Shown one piece after another: positions 14,593-26,740 of a stretch of DNA of 64,000 nt. The notes below the pieces were generated by a model. That model was not told the DNA's origin, did not search any database, and saw only the letters and a program-made list of their open reading frames with translations. The stretch's first letter is position 1, and every line of letters begins with the position of its first letter. This stretch comes from Enoplosus armatus (Eukaryota > Chordata > Actinopteri > Centrarchiformes > Enoplosidae), in assembly GCF_043641665.1 (NCBI RefSeq), contig NC_092181.1, positions 12,563,463 through 12,627,462 on the forward strand, in the 5' to 3' direction. The position numbers were made by a program, and so were the translations under genes.

Positions 14593-15540
14593 CTTCAAAT
14601 ATGCAACCACACACAGTAAGCCAAACTCCCACTCACTCCGCAGCATGCTGTAGAGGAGAGCCTCAGTAACGTCTCACATGAATGCGTGCCATGGGGAATC
14701 AGCAGCGTTTTGATAACAACATATGTTTTCATGTAGGGATTGGAGTGTGAAGATCTCTGGAGGGAAGCTGTGCCGCTGCCAGAGGCATAGGGCCAAAGAG
14801 ATTTACAGTGGCTGCACTGGAGAAATGTTTCACTGATCACAAAGAACCGAGTCCCAAACTGAGGTGAGGGTTCTGAGGTAAAAAGTTTGGGAGCAGAAGA
14901 AAAGACCTCGGGTCACGGTGAAGACAAGTCCCAATGCCAACCAAATGTCCAGCACTTCCTTGCTAATGAAGGCTGGAGGGCAACGTGTTCGCTGCCATAC
15001 TGGGTAGCAGCAGTGGGATTTGACCCCCTTGAATGAATATTTTTACTACCAGGGAAGAAAATTCCATACTCCAGTGACTGTGCACCTTCTGCTGTTAAAT
15101 TAGCACACTGTCAGAAGAGGGATGCACGTCATTTATCATTTTTCTGTGGCCTCTGTTCTTTTGCAGTCGCAGTATGTCTCCACAAAGGCATTTTAATCTT
15201 GTCTCAAACTGTGCTGTGAGGGAGCCCTGATGAGATAAAGATAGCACAATTAAGCGTATATGCCACAAAGTTTGTACCTTCACCTTGGATAATCTTTTCT
15301 TAATTATTTCTGATTTTGGAGAGCATTTGTATTTCCTTTTTGTTGTTGCTGTCACATGAGAGTGTCTTGGTGGCTTTACCAAATCCATCATGTTGTGATG
15401 TCCTGCCGTGGTGCAGTAGGTAGCAGGAGACGAGTAGGGAGAATGAGAAGACCGCAGCATAGGAAAGCTGTATGTGGGGAGAGAGACCAGAGAAGCAATC
15501 TGCTCTTGTTTTTAGCTTAGCTGTGTGCATATCGTGCTGA

Positions 15541-15542
<2 letters not shown>

Positions 15543-15594
<52 letters not shown>
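15543..15594. repeat. (CA)n microsatellite
   Basis: About 26 uninterrupted CA units. Confidence 0.95.
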
Positions 15595-15598
<4 letters not shown>

Positions 15599-18500
15599 CA
15601 CCACCAGGTGAGTCCAATCCAGCAGGGAAGTGATGTTGACTGATTGCCAGTAACATGGATACTTTTGTAAATGGTTACTTTAGTGCTGCTTTGTTTAATG
15701 TATGCGAAAACACCTTTATATGTTTCCTGATATCATATATTATTATAAACTTGTTTCCTACGACATCACCAGTATATCACCGACTGAAGCACCAGCACGA
15801 CTTGTCTCTAATTTGACAATGCAGTGGTTGTGGCTGTGTGTCCTTGAAGTTTACGCCTATGTATGTTTGCATGCGCAGGCCCTGGTGAGCCTTCGTGAGA
15901 CTGTGTGTTTGTGTGTGCAGAAAGCGCAATGTTCTCACTGACACACAATACCCCATGAGTCCCTGCGGGTTCGCCGCTCCTGTGATGCGATGATGCCGAT
16001 CGCTGCTGACTGCCGATGATGGTGATATGTATCTCTTTGACCCCTCATCGCTCAGAGAAGGAGTAAACAGAAAGGGAGAACAAAAGTGTTGAAGGACGAA
16101 GTGTTATTTTCAAAGTGACCTTAGCTCTTTTTAAACCCCTTAAACTCTCAGAAAATGAGCCCAATATGCCGGGAATGACTCTGCTGCCAAAGCTGAAAAG
16201 CAGTTCATTTTAGAGCACCAGTGTAATAATAGAAACAGGCTCAGTGTACCAAAGTTACTATCAACCCTCATCACAAATAATTCAGTTCTTATTCTCAAAG
16301 GTACAGTATGTGTGTCCCAATCCCAGAACCCACTGCTACGAGTCCTCTAGGCTGTTGACTCATACACCATGTTAGATCAGTTCTTCGGAGCTTTCCATAC
16401 AAACAGCCGACTACTCATTTAAGTCTAGCCGGCTACTTTATTATATTACTATTTGATTCTAATAAAATTGTTTTGATTAACAAATAAAAACATAAAACAT
16501 AATACCGACAAACATTTTACGACCACAAGCCTCTGCTTCAAAACAATGCGAGCATGATGATGGAGAAGCGTGCCTATCTGTCTGTATCAGTCCCAACCCT
16601 CCAGGCTCGATATGAATGTGTGTGTGTGTGCGCTCAGCTGAGAGGTTGTGTCCGTCTTGTGTCGTCTTCAGTGTTTGACAAATATTAGCAAAATAATTGA
16701 TGACAAAGCACATTAAGAATTGCATTGATTGATTGCACAGAGAGGGGACGTCCTCATTAGACGGGCTACTTCGGAAAACAACGGAAAACACAGGTGGCAG
16801 CAGAAAGTCCGCCGAAAAATAAATTTTCTTAATGACTGAAAGAATTGTCAAAAGTGTCTTTATTTACATTGCGCTTTTTACAGCAGAGCCATCTCTAAGA
16901 CACATTGCATTGGGCTTTTACGGTCAAATAGCTGGCTACTTTTCCCCACTGGCTGGCTGCTCCATGTAATCGACCAACACCTGGCTGTTTGGACTTTAAA
17001 CACAAAAGCATGAGCAAAATGAACTGCAAAAAAAGTTGGAATAGAGCCTTTCATTCAAGGCCTTGAATAGTTCCTCCAGTCTTTTCCTCATTTGCCTGCT
17101 GTCACTTTTTATAATGTCCCTGTACCTGTACCTGATCCACTACCTGTTTCTGAATGCAGCGCGTCTGCAGTTTCACACTACAGTCGTTTAGAGAACAAGG
17201 CAAACACGGCTATTTTAGCTGAAGTATGCTGAGCTTAGAAACCAGGGCCGACATGTAAATCTTAGAAATCAATTACACCACCAGGAGCATGTAGACGCCG
17301 CTGGTAATTTTGTCCCCAAGCAACAGGAGGCAGTTGAATATGGCCTAGATCTGTGAGCATTCAGAGTTTTGTGGATTGCACCCAGTGTGACAATTGAACA
17401 GCTTAGTGCTTCTGGATATTAGTATTCACTTGTTATTGCTACGGCCGGCCCCCGCATCTATTTTTGGCAGACGCTAGCAGAGCTGGAACAACGTTGTGGT
17501 GGTATTCATTATTCTCTGGGTGCTAAATAAAGAGCCACAGTACACTCAGTGCTCTTTCTCTCTTTCTGTCTCTCGCTGTGTTTTAACTGTGTGTATCTGC
17601 AGTTTACGCTGTGTGTTTCTTAAACATATACAACATGTGTCTATTTGTTAGATACACACACACACACACACACACACACGTGCAGTTTCTGTCTTTCTAT
17701 CGCAATCTCTTACTCTCATTGTCGCTCAATGGAGTCGCCTGTTCATCTGTTCTCAGGTCTGGATAAGAAGTAGTTGACCTGCTTATGGTGGATGGTTCCT
17801 TTTCAAGTGTGCAGTGAAAAGCCCTGGTTTCGATTTATTATGCATAGAGAATGAAGTATGAAAGCTGGTCTTTGTCTCCTACTCATATTGTCCTCTTCCC
17901 CACATTGTACTTCTTGTTGCAAGGCTACCATTATATTATTACTCTTTCTTTCTTGCCACTTTGTGTCCTCAGCTGAGTTGAATATATATGAGAAAGAATG
18001 CAAAATAGTTAACACAGTATGACTGAACTGCAAGGTAAAGGATTGGATTTTACCTTTAATAGATGTACTGAAATGTACGCATACACACACACTGGACATC
18101 GTCGTGGTGCTTCAAAGAGACAATATGGCAAGTGCTTCAGACAAACATGAATGGGCCATGTGATTAGCCTTTTTCTTTATTTTTAGGCCACGCTGTGAGC
18201 GATGAAAAAGTTCCCTGTTCCCACATGTTGATGGGGGGGAATGAGGCCAGGGTTTCCATGGTGATGCTTGTAACCTAGTCTGTCTCTGAGGGTCTGAGGA
18301 TTGTTCTCCATTGTCCTCCACAGAAGAGACGGAGAAAAGAGGGCGAAATTGAGAGAAAGAGAGTCGGTCGCTGCTCGGCTTGTGATCTACAACTGAGAGA
18401 TGATATACACATGTGAAATACAGGCCATTGTTGTTTAAATAATACATTTGAATAGTTTCTTTTGTCTGTGACTTGTTCACAAGAATCATGCAGAGACAAA

Positions 18501-19872
18501 TGAAAGAAATCTCTGTCATTTGGTTTGGGTGTTATATATGAAAATATGGCTCAACGGAGCTGTAAAATCATATATGATTGCTAGAGATTAAAAAAAAAAA
18601 CCAACCCAAAATCATACGCAGTCCATCCAAGATTGAGAAGCTCTGCATCTCAAGTATTCAGAAAAAAAGTTTGGGTAATTCTCTTTTTTCATTCTGGCAC
18701 TCTGCACTCTGGGTCAAACCGATGCTCACCAGCACAAAAATGGAAATTGAAGTCAACTTCAAATAGCCCTTGCTGCATCACTTGGTCCCCAGGCTACCAT
18801 GAGTCCCTTTTCCAGTCTCTATAGAAGGGCTGGACGGCATGACCGTATACACCGTGTATATTATATTTTGTTTACACATCGCTCTGCATTTTGCTTACCG
18901 TAATTATGCTTTTATCTTACATTTAGCGGAAGGCCATGTTGAGATGAATAAGCAATATTTTTTTCACTTATCACTGGTACAGATGGCTGAGGTGTGAGCA
19001 TGTGGAAATATTGCTGCCAACAAACAGCAGTTCGAGATGATTTGCTCTTATCTGCTCGTCGCTGTGTTGACTCTCTGTGTCTCTCGGCAGACACAGCCGC
19101 ACTGAAATCTTGTCTTGTGGTTTCACTTAGTAACAAAGTATTCAAAAGATAGAAATATTACTGCTGCATTTTGCTGTGGTTTAAAGGATAATGAGCGTTT
19201 ATATTGGGTTTTTTATCCACTTAGTAGAGACAAGCGTTAAAGTGAAGACAAGGCCAAGTCTGGAAATAGGCCGAGGTGGAGTTTGAAAACAAACTGTCAC
19301 ACATGTGTTTTTTGGCTTTGTGCTTTTGCTTCATTATATATTCTGGAGAGAGCCATCCTTGGAGTAGTTTTCAAAGATGCCAAAAAGCAGCTCATTGTTC
19401 AAAGTGAATGCAGCAATGATTGGATTTCATTTGAACAATAGCAAAGCTTCATCAAAGTTGGATTGTCATTATTTCGTTTCGAGACCAGCGCAGAGTGTCT
19501 CATTTCCCCTGAGAAGGTGGAGAGACCAGACCTTGGTATCTCAGTGGACTCTGACTTTGTTGGCTGCTTAATGTTTGAGTCCCACGCAAGGGTTCTGAAT
19601 ATTATGTTTTCTGATTAGTATGCATGTACCACTTAATGATTTCTCAGGAGTGAATGTTTGAAACCTCATCCTGAATAAACAGAACAAGTTATAAAGCGTT
19701 CGGCACTCACATCCCAAAGTAGCATAGCAGCAGGCTAACCGCTGCGGTTCATCCAGGTAATCTGTCTCAGGCCATCATTTCCACGACTCTAAACACTTTG
19801 AGGTTTCAGTCTTTTCCATGTAGTACAGTCCATAAAATCTTGGTTTATATGTTCGCTTCCTTGATCGAAATT

Positions 19873-19980
19873 GTTCCTGGTATTGTGCATGCCGGCTCAC
19901 TGGGACACTTAATGGAACTGAGCCATCGTTTGCGAAATGAGTTTCACCTGTTTTTTTACTGACAAGTCAAAAAATGTCTG
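19873..19980 (+). repeat. In-window repeat family A, copy 1
   Basis: Shares TTCCTGGTATTGTGCATGC and GGAACTGAGCCATCGTTTG with the copy at 45276-45430. Confidence 0.65.
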
Positions 19981-20029
19981 CTTTGAAAAAGGCCTATACC
20001 ACTGGAGTTGATGTTTATATTAGTCCCTG

Positions 20030-20143
20030 CACACCCATAATCCCCCCACACATGTGTTTTCACCTACGTCCCCTGATTAGACCTGTTGTCAGGACTGTGT
20101 GGGCGTGCACAGACCTGCGCTTGATTTACATCTCCCTCACTCG
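20030..20143 (+). repeat. In-window repeat family B, copy 1
   Basis: CACACCCATAATCCCC, CACATGTGTTTTCACCTACG, CTGATTAGACCTGTTGTCAG and TTACATCTCC align with 46799-46909. Confidence 0.7.
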
Positions 20144-20181
20144 TGTTAGTCTCGCTGCAACTGTTCCGCCCAATTTCAACC

Positions 20182-20240
20182 TGGCTGGAGGCCTAATTAG
20201 GCCGAGTCATTGAAAACACCTGTGTGGGTGTGCAGAGCTC
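20182..20240 (-). repeat. In-window repeat family B, copy 2 (inverted)
   Basis: The reverse complement reads CACACCCACACAGGTGTTTT then CGGCCTAATTAGGCC, the same core as copy 1. Copies 1 and 2 are therefore head to head about 40 bp apart. Confidence 0.65.
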
Positions 20241-21766
20241 TTAAACAGTTCTGCAGTGCAGGATTTACGGCCAGTGCCAACGTTTAGTGCCAAAGAAGTA
20301 GTGTGACTTTTAGTGCGACATAAAGTAAGTAGAAGTCGTAGTAGTGGTACAGCCTGTAGTATGTCTGACGCACATGCAAAAAATAAAAAGCAGACCCTAG
20401 AGAATCATTCTCTATCAGTATTCTGTCTGGTGATATTGTTTGGCAAACACGCCATCACCCAGTTAAAGAAGAATATCTTAAATTGGTCTGTGATAATACA
20501 TAAAAGGTACAGGATGTCTGGGCTGAAGGGTCCGCTCCAGTGTCTACCACTGTACTATCAGACAACACACCAACACTCCTACTTTTTCCTTACAGCTAAT
20601 TTCTGTAATAAACAATAGATAAGAGAGGTAAACAAACTAACACCATGATGCATGACTCCACATGTAGCAGCAGACTTGGACTGAACTGCTTGTGTGTGTT
20701 AAACCAGTCGTTACCATCTGGTGTTCACTCACAGCTTTAATATCAACCATATAAGATAAAGATTCAGCAATCTGTTTCCTCGAGTCGTAGTTGTCCATCT
20801 TTTATTCATCGCCTTCATTCTTTTATCCTTATATTTATCTTTGAAGTCTCTCTGCCCTCCTGCTGAGTCCAACACAGCATGCAGGGTATCACAGCCATTT
20901 AGTTTATTCAGCAGACATCAGTGGGACGCTGAGGAAGGTTGACAATCTCAAACATTTCTACGACTCCAATCTGTGTTGATTGTTCCCCATTTACCATTTG
21001 AGCTTTCCTTCCCTTCCTTTTCTTTCCTTCTAACATTTTATGAATCACCTTTCCCCCCATTTAATTAGCTCACACATTATATGCTCTTTGATTCATTTTC
21101 ACCTGTGGAACACTGAACAAGTCAAGTGTAAAATTTCTCTTTCTTTCGCTCTTTCTCACTCTTCCTGTGTCTCTCTCTCTACATCTATATCTGTATGCCT
21201 CTCTTTGATCTTCTCTCTCTCTTGATATTCATGCACTTCATTACTGCAGATTCCATTTTTGCACAGTATATTGTCTCTAAATACTGCAGGCAAAGGGCAA
21301 AGTCCAAGAGGTTGAGTCATTCTTTTATCTCCAAGTCTGTCCATATCTGCTATCGAGTCGTGTTAAAGCTACTATTCACAACCAGCAGCTGCAGGAAGTT
21401 TTGTTATCTCTTCCTGTGCAACAAAAGAATATTTTGCCATATGCCATATATATTGTCATATATCTGATGCCTGATATTCATTTGGCCAAACTGAGTAAAA
21501 GCGGATAGGATATATTTCTTGCATGCAGCCTCAATTTGTAATTTACACTGACGACAACTCGTTTGTAAAAGAAAATCCTTCCCAGTGCAGGTCAAATTTA
21601 TTCATTAGCAGGCACGTAGGAAACTACTGTTTCTGAAGTTGGTGATGTATTTGTATTTATGCATCTGCCTGAAAATTATTTTCTTAAATGCTGAAGTAAA
21701 TAAAAGTTTACTAAAGTGATTATTTGTCTCCTTTCTGTCCCCCTTTATCTGTCTCTTTGTCTGCAG

Positions 21767-21870
21767 GGACGCAGCTCACAGGAGGATCTGTCCAGTCCCA
21801 GTTCAGCCGCCACACAGCAGCCTCGAGATCGACACAGTTTTGTCCAGGAACACTTCCAGGCTCAGTACAG
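21767..21870 (+). CDS. usp43: usp43 exon a (internal exon): segment just before the zinc ribbon
   Basis: This internal exon of a USP-family deubiquitinase (cysteine peptidase C19) is 104 nt and starts in phase 0. It gives 34 codons plus two bases. It begins Gly-Arg-Ser-Ser-Gln-Glu-Asp-Leu, runs through a Ser/Ala/Gln-rich linker, and ends HSFVQEHFQAQY plus a split Arg. In USP43 and USP31 the linker between the catalytic-core helices and the fingers ends in just such a Phe-Val-Gln...His-Phe-Gln-Ala-Gln-Tyr-Arg block. The acceptor is a pyrimidine tract ending CTGCAG and the donor is AG|GTGAGG. The two leftover bases combine with the first base of the exon at 40740 to make Arg, so the frame is continuous. 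The linker has low complexity and is expected to be poorly conserved; the last dozen residues decide the call. Confidence 0.88.
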
Positions 21871-22171
21871 GTGAGGAGCACAGACATGAGCAGCACGATC
21901 AGATGTTTCAAAAGCTTTGTTTTACCTCTAATGTGGCTGATTGTTCCTCGTTTTTTGGCCTTTAAGTTCAAAATGATGTCAAATTCAGTGTTTTTTAGTC
22001 CTCGTAACTTTTAGGAGAAGATTGTGTGACTGAACGCACCATAAGCTCACTTCTGGTTAAGTAGATTCTGTAGATACAAACTTTTCATTTTGAATTGGAT
22101 AAATGGTTGAAAAGTAGTGTAGAAGAAGTTTCAGTCATAGTTCATTGAAACGAGGAGGTCATTTCTGATCT

Positions 22172-22775
22172 GTGTATGCTGAACACAAGACGATGGAGGA
22201 AGGCCAGATCTCCCTGCAAACTTTATGGGATGTCATCCAAACGATTAAGGCTGACATGCTGACTCCCATTCATAACATTTTGTGCAACATTCAGTGTTCA
22301 TTAAATACTTTGGTAGAACACGTTTCTGAGCTTGAGCAACATGTCAGTAAAGTTGGGATCATTTTAGTTTGTCCTTATTGCTTAAAGCAATTTTTTGTCC
22401 CTTATACTTGAAAATGCTCACCAAGATGCTCTGATGCAAATTGATTAAAAAAAGCTTTTATGTTTAGGGCTCCTACCGGCTGGAATCATTTACCTGTGCA
22501 TATTTGTTCTCTGTCTTCATTTGGCTTATTTAAAAATATTTTATTCTCTTATCTTAAATCAAATTGCATGCTATTGCTATTACCGACTGTTGTCGTTTGA
22601 TCATTTTTCTTATGATAGTTTCTATCCTAAGGTTGCAACTCATTTCTGTTTCTGTTATTGAGTAAATTGTCTTATTTCTTTCTTTTGCATCGTTGTGTTA
22701 TACCTTGTGTGAGTGAGTGAAAAAATGAGATGATACATCTCAAGGGCTTTATCCTGATATAATAAATTAGACAAA
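22172..22775 (+). mobile_element. LINE remnant (ORF1-like coiled coil and reverse-transcriptase-ORF tail)
   Basis: 22172-22411 is open for 79 codons and reads as an amphipathic helical segment (SLQTLWDVIQTIKADML ... LVEHVSELEQHVS) like the coiled coil of a LINE ORF1. About 60 bases on, a frame reads RAPTGWNHLPVHICSLSSFG and then LFKNILFSYL, the pattern at the C-terminus of L2/Rex-type LINE ORF2 (Trp-Asn-x-Leu-Pro...Phe-Lys...Leu). An AT-rich 3' tail with ATCTCAAGGGCTTTATCC and AATAAA-like ends follows. No catalytic domain is present between the two parts. The ORF1 identification is weaker than the ORF2 tail. Confidence 0.5.
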
Positions 22776-23984
22776 AACATGTTGAAGAAGTGAAAAAAAA
22801 TCTGTCAAAAGTATATAACTCTAAACTTTTACTAAGAAGTAGGACAAGAACAAATTTTGGAAACTATCTTAAGTCCCTTATCAATTATGCAGTATGCAGG
22901 CTGGATTCCACCGGGCACTGTATCTAATGTCCTGAGGTTGTGTTTGAATAAAGAGAATGCAATACACACCATTAAAGAGAAAAGGCATTCAGCTCAGGTG
23001 AGAATGCATTTCCTCTCCTGCAGATACGAATCAGTAGCTTGGGAAAGTGGGTCAGACAGACGTGTGAAGGATTCAGGGGATTCATCTTCAATACCGGCTT
23101 CTGGCTCTCTTTGCTCCATTCACAGTGGAAAGTCTGAGGTTCTCCGGTTTAATAGACCCTCTAATGGAATTGACTCTAGACCTTTCAGTAACCTTGTCAG
23201 CGCAGTTGGCTGCGTACATTTACTCTTACCTCCACTTTTCAATTGATTCCTGAACAATGTAAACATATAAGACATATAGATGGTATGTACAGTATATGGA
23301 GCTTTTAAAGAACCGCTGAAAATTAGTAACCAGGAGGTAAGTTGATGTCAGTGTTTGGCCTTGATCAAATCATTTCAGATCTTTGTTACCCAGCCTGACT
23401 AAAGCTTGAGCGTAGCTTTTATGTATCAGGGTGAGGTGCACTGTCATCAGCAGTTAGGACAGAACGCCGTGTTTCCACATCTAGCAAAAAATAACAAGAC
23501 AGACAGTACAGATAACGTCTTTCTTGGAATGAAGCCTTGGAGAGGTAACATTTCATCTTTTTGGCAGGGACCTGCTGACCTCTCCTTCCTGCAATGTAAT
23601 CTGCATTCTGCCAACCGCCATCCAAACCAGACACGGCTAAGTTTCTCACTTCTGCAAGGAAAATAAACAAGTCGAATATGTCTGTCCTTGCAAACTTTTG
23701 TAATGAACTCCAGCTCAGTGCACACTCTCTGTTGGCTCAGACCTTTCCTTGCGCTAATGGGTCCAGGATGGGTGTAACTGCCACTGTGCAACAACAGGTC
23801 ACTAATGCTTGAGCTACATGGAAAGACTTTCAGATTGACTGTTAATGAGGGAGGACAATCCATACCGTATCAGATTAAATAAGGTTTATATTCTGTTGGA
23901 GTGTGGGAAGTGTGAGAGGCTGTGTCTAGTTAGTGTTGTGCTGCTCCAAAGTCGTGTTTGCTTCAGAAGTCATCTTTCAGGAAA

Positions 23985-24145
23985 AAATGACATTTTGTAC
24001 TTTTTGGATTGTTTGTTGGATAAGACAAGCAATTTTACACATTTCCTTGGGCTCTGGCAAATTATAATGGTATTAGATTAGATAAAACGATTAATCAACT
24101 AATCAAGAAAATAATCAGCAATAATGAAAATAAATGTAGCCCTAG
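23985..24145 (-). mobile_element. Dispersed repeat fragment
   Basis: TGACATTTTGTACTTTTTGG, CTTGGGCTCTGGCAAATTAT and CGATTAATCAACTAATCAAG, ending TGTAGCCCT, correspond to one end of a percomorph repeat whose other copy here is at 26515-26740 in the opposite orientation. Confidence 0.55.
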
Positions 24146-25296
24146 TTTTCTTTTCTAGTAATTACTATTATAACATGACATTGATACTAGCATTGGTAAC
24201 TGTCAGACATTAATTACATATCTTTAAATGCAGATAAACAGAAAACACTCACATGACTTCAGAGTGAATCACAAACTGTGGATTCAACACTTCATCTGGG
24301 ATCATTTTGAGATATTTAGTTATTGTTCGTGAAGTATAGTCCCATCAGGTGGGAATGAAGGGAGCTGGGTGAATTGATCAGCTGTTGACAGCTGATGACA
24401 GGTGTCACCAACTTGTCGAGGCTGACAAGCTTGTTGACTGATTCCCTGCGTGCTCAGCTCTGTGGGACATTAATGGACTTTTGGTGAGACAGTTTCGTCA
24501 CTTGGCACTTAACTCAAGTTCGATATGGCCTCAAGTCAGATTGTCAAAGTACACATTTGCCCTAGTCACCTTCTGACATTAGGACAGAATAAAGTTTCCT
24601 ATCAGTTTCACTTTCTCACTCTATTTCTCCTGCCTACTGTATATTCCCATTAGTAGTTTCAACCAAGCAGCAAATATGCAAAGGCTTCTTCGTGTGTGGG
24701 CTGAGGGGAGAAATTTACAGAAGGAAAGATTTGCCTGAACTAAAATGTACATGACTTTTGAACTTTTAAAGTAAATAAAAACCCAGCAAAGTGAATGTTG
24801 TGCTTCTCCGAGATGTTAAGTCCACATTTATAAATTACTTCACATGGGGCATGAATGTAGTCAAATGTCTGTGGGTGTGAAGTGATCGTGTTGTCTGAAT
24901 ACAGAAACAGAATCATAGCCGTCCCAGAGAGTTGTCCTGTCATGTTTGGTCCAACACACACACACACACACACACACAGTCGACCCGCAGCAGATTAGTG
25001 TGTGAGCCAATCAATAAAAAGGTCAACCTCTGACACTTGTACAGTATTGACCACTACACTGCAAGGTTAACCAGCCATTCATTCATGGGATTATCCCATT
25101 CCCTCACTGGTGGATGATAGATTGAATGCTTAAGAGTCGGACTGTGTCCCTGCGGAGCGTCGCCTCCCATGATGCTCTCAGCCTGACTCTGCGCTGAATC
25201 TATTCACTGAGTCAGTCATAGAAAAGACAAGCGACTCTGAGGGGTGGTGATGTTTGTTGAAGATCTCCTTCAGTCTCTTTTTATGTCCCCTCTTAC

Positions 25297-25297
25297 A

Positions 25298-25364
<67 letters not shown>
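25297..25364. repeat. (CA)n microsatellite
   Basis: About 33 CA units. Confidence 0.95.
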
Positions 25365-25367
<3 letters not shown>

Positions 25368-26514
25368 CAATAGTTGTTTTCTATGAACAAGCCAATTGTG
25401 ACTGCCAACTATTTTATTGTGGAACTTTAGCATTTCGAGGCATTTCCTGTTGGGTTTACACCCCCCCAAGCTTTTTTAAGTTGAGGTCCTGTAATAGTAA
25501 GTGTGAAAAATACTTTACTCAGGGTAGGACAGCAGGGGCCAATAAAATAGGACAGGGCAAAGTGGAGAGAACATTTGGCTCACATGTCAGCCTCTAGTCT
25601 GGACAACCTTCACTCCAGGCTCATCCACTGTTACATTTACACTGGTTTACGCATTTCTTCTTGAACAAAACAAAGATGTAGCCAAACAGCCAAATTTGTT
25701 TTCTTTTTTTGACACAATGTCAGCCATCCTGATGTGCTTTTTAATCTTTTTAAGCCTCTTCAATGGACTGTTGACCTAAGAGAGTGGAATGTAATAGGAA
25801 TGCAACTGGATTTTATCAGAGTTTGCTTCACATAAAGCTCCAACACTAACAGTTTATATCGTATAGTATATCGTCGAATGTTCCACATCCATAGAAATTC
25901 TGTTCTACTACTACTCTATTAAAAAAAATTCCAGACATTCCACATCATGGTTTACAATTATTGAATTCTTAAATTTTAAGGGATACCCAAAAATCTGATC
26001 TGTCTTTTAGTTGGGGACGATGACGTACACTGTGGGGGGGGGGGGTTCGCTGACAATAAGTAAATAAGTGACCCTACACACACACACACACTCAGTGATT
26101 ACTGCTTTGATTCTTAAGTAGAAGTCTTGAGTGCAGTTTTTATAACAGCTGTTTCTCCCGGTGTATCCGTGAGTCATTACCAGTTGTAACGTCCCAGCTA
26201 ACATGCTTATCATGTAACTGCCAACCTCAAAATGCGGGACTGTGGGATTTACCTGAGGGGGTTTGAGTAAGATGTGTATAAATATAGAGAGAGGAAGAGA
26301 GTGGAAGGAAATAAAGAGCAGCTGATGTGATTTTTCACTGCAGGGTACCTGCCTCTTAGTTGTGGCTGCGTGGGTGTGTGTCGCCGGATGAGATGATTTA
26401 AAGAACAGATATGACAGACGGTACATACATGGCTCTTTTCTGTTATGACATGTTGGCTAATGGCAATTACAATCCTTGTCAGTCAGTTCATGTGACTAGA
26501 CATACAGTTTTGTA

Positions 26515-26740
26515 TAGGGACGAAATTATTCTTATTGTTTTTCAATTAATCGTTTATAAAATGTCCGAAAATAGTCACGATTACCTAGACACCAAGGTGA
26601 CGTCTTTAAATCCAAACAACGTCTGACATTTAAAGTTATTCAATTTGCGGTGATATGAAACAGAAAAATGACTCTTGAAATGATTAATGACTGATTGATT
26701 ATCATATTTGTTGCCTACTGGTATTCTGTCAGTCGACTAG
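26515..26740 (+). mobile_element. Dispersed repeat fragment, opposite orientation
   Basis: ATTAATCGTTTATAAAATGT, CACCAAGGTGACGTCTTTAA and ATTCAATTTGCGGTGATATG are diverged counterparts of the 23985-24145 family read from the other strand. Confidence 0.5.

Larger units (their letters stand above)
1..21766 (+). other. usp43: usp43 intron upstream of the first visible exon (3' part)
   Basis: I find no exon here. The parts of the peptidase that must precede the exon at 21767, namely the Cys box and the Gln-His-Asp-Ala-Leu-Glu-Phe block of USP43, are not encoded in any frame I could recognise, so they should lie upstream of the window. The stretch holds dispersed repeats (2650-3166, 6085-6560, 12052-12215, 12918-13052), two copies of a short repeat family near 20.0-20.2 kb, and microsatellites. 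The remainder is AT-rich or pyrimidine-rich sequence with no recognisable feature. The intron ends in a long pyrimidine tract and CAG at 21764-21766. An unrecognised small exon or regulatory element cannot be excluded. Confidence 0.7.

Noticed and set aside
16380..16990. Possible inverted repeat (TAGCCGGCTACTT and TAGCTGGCTACTT)
   Set aside because: The two motifs are in the same orientation, short, and not supported by similarity in the flanks.
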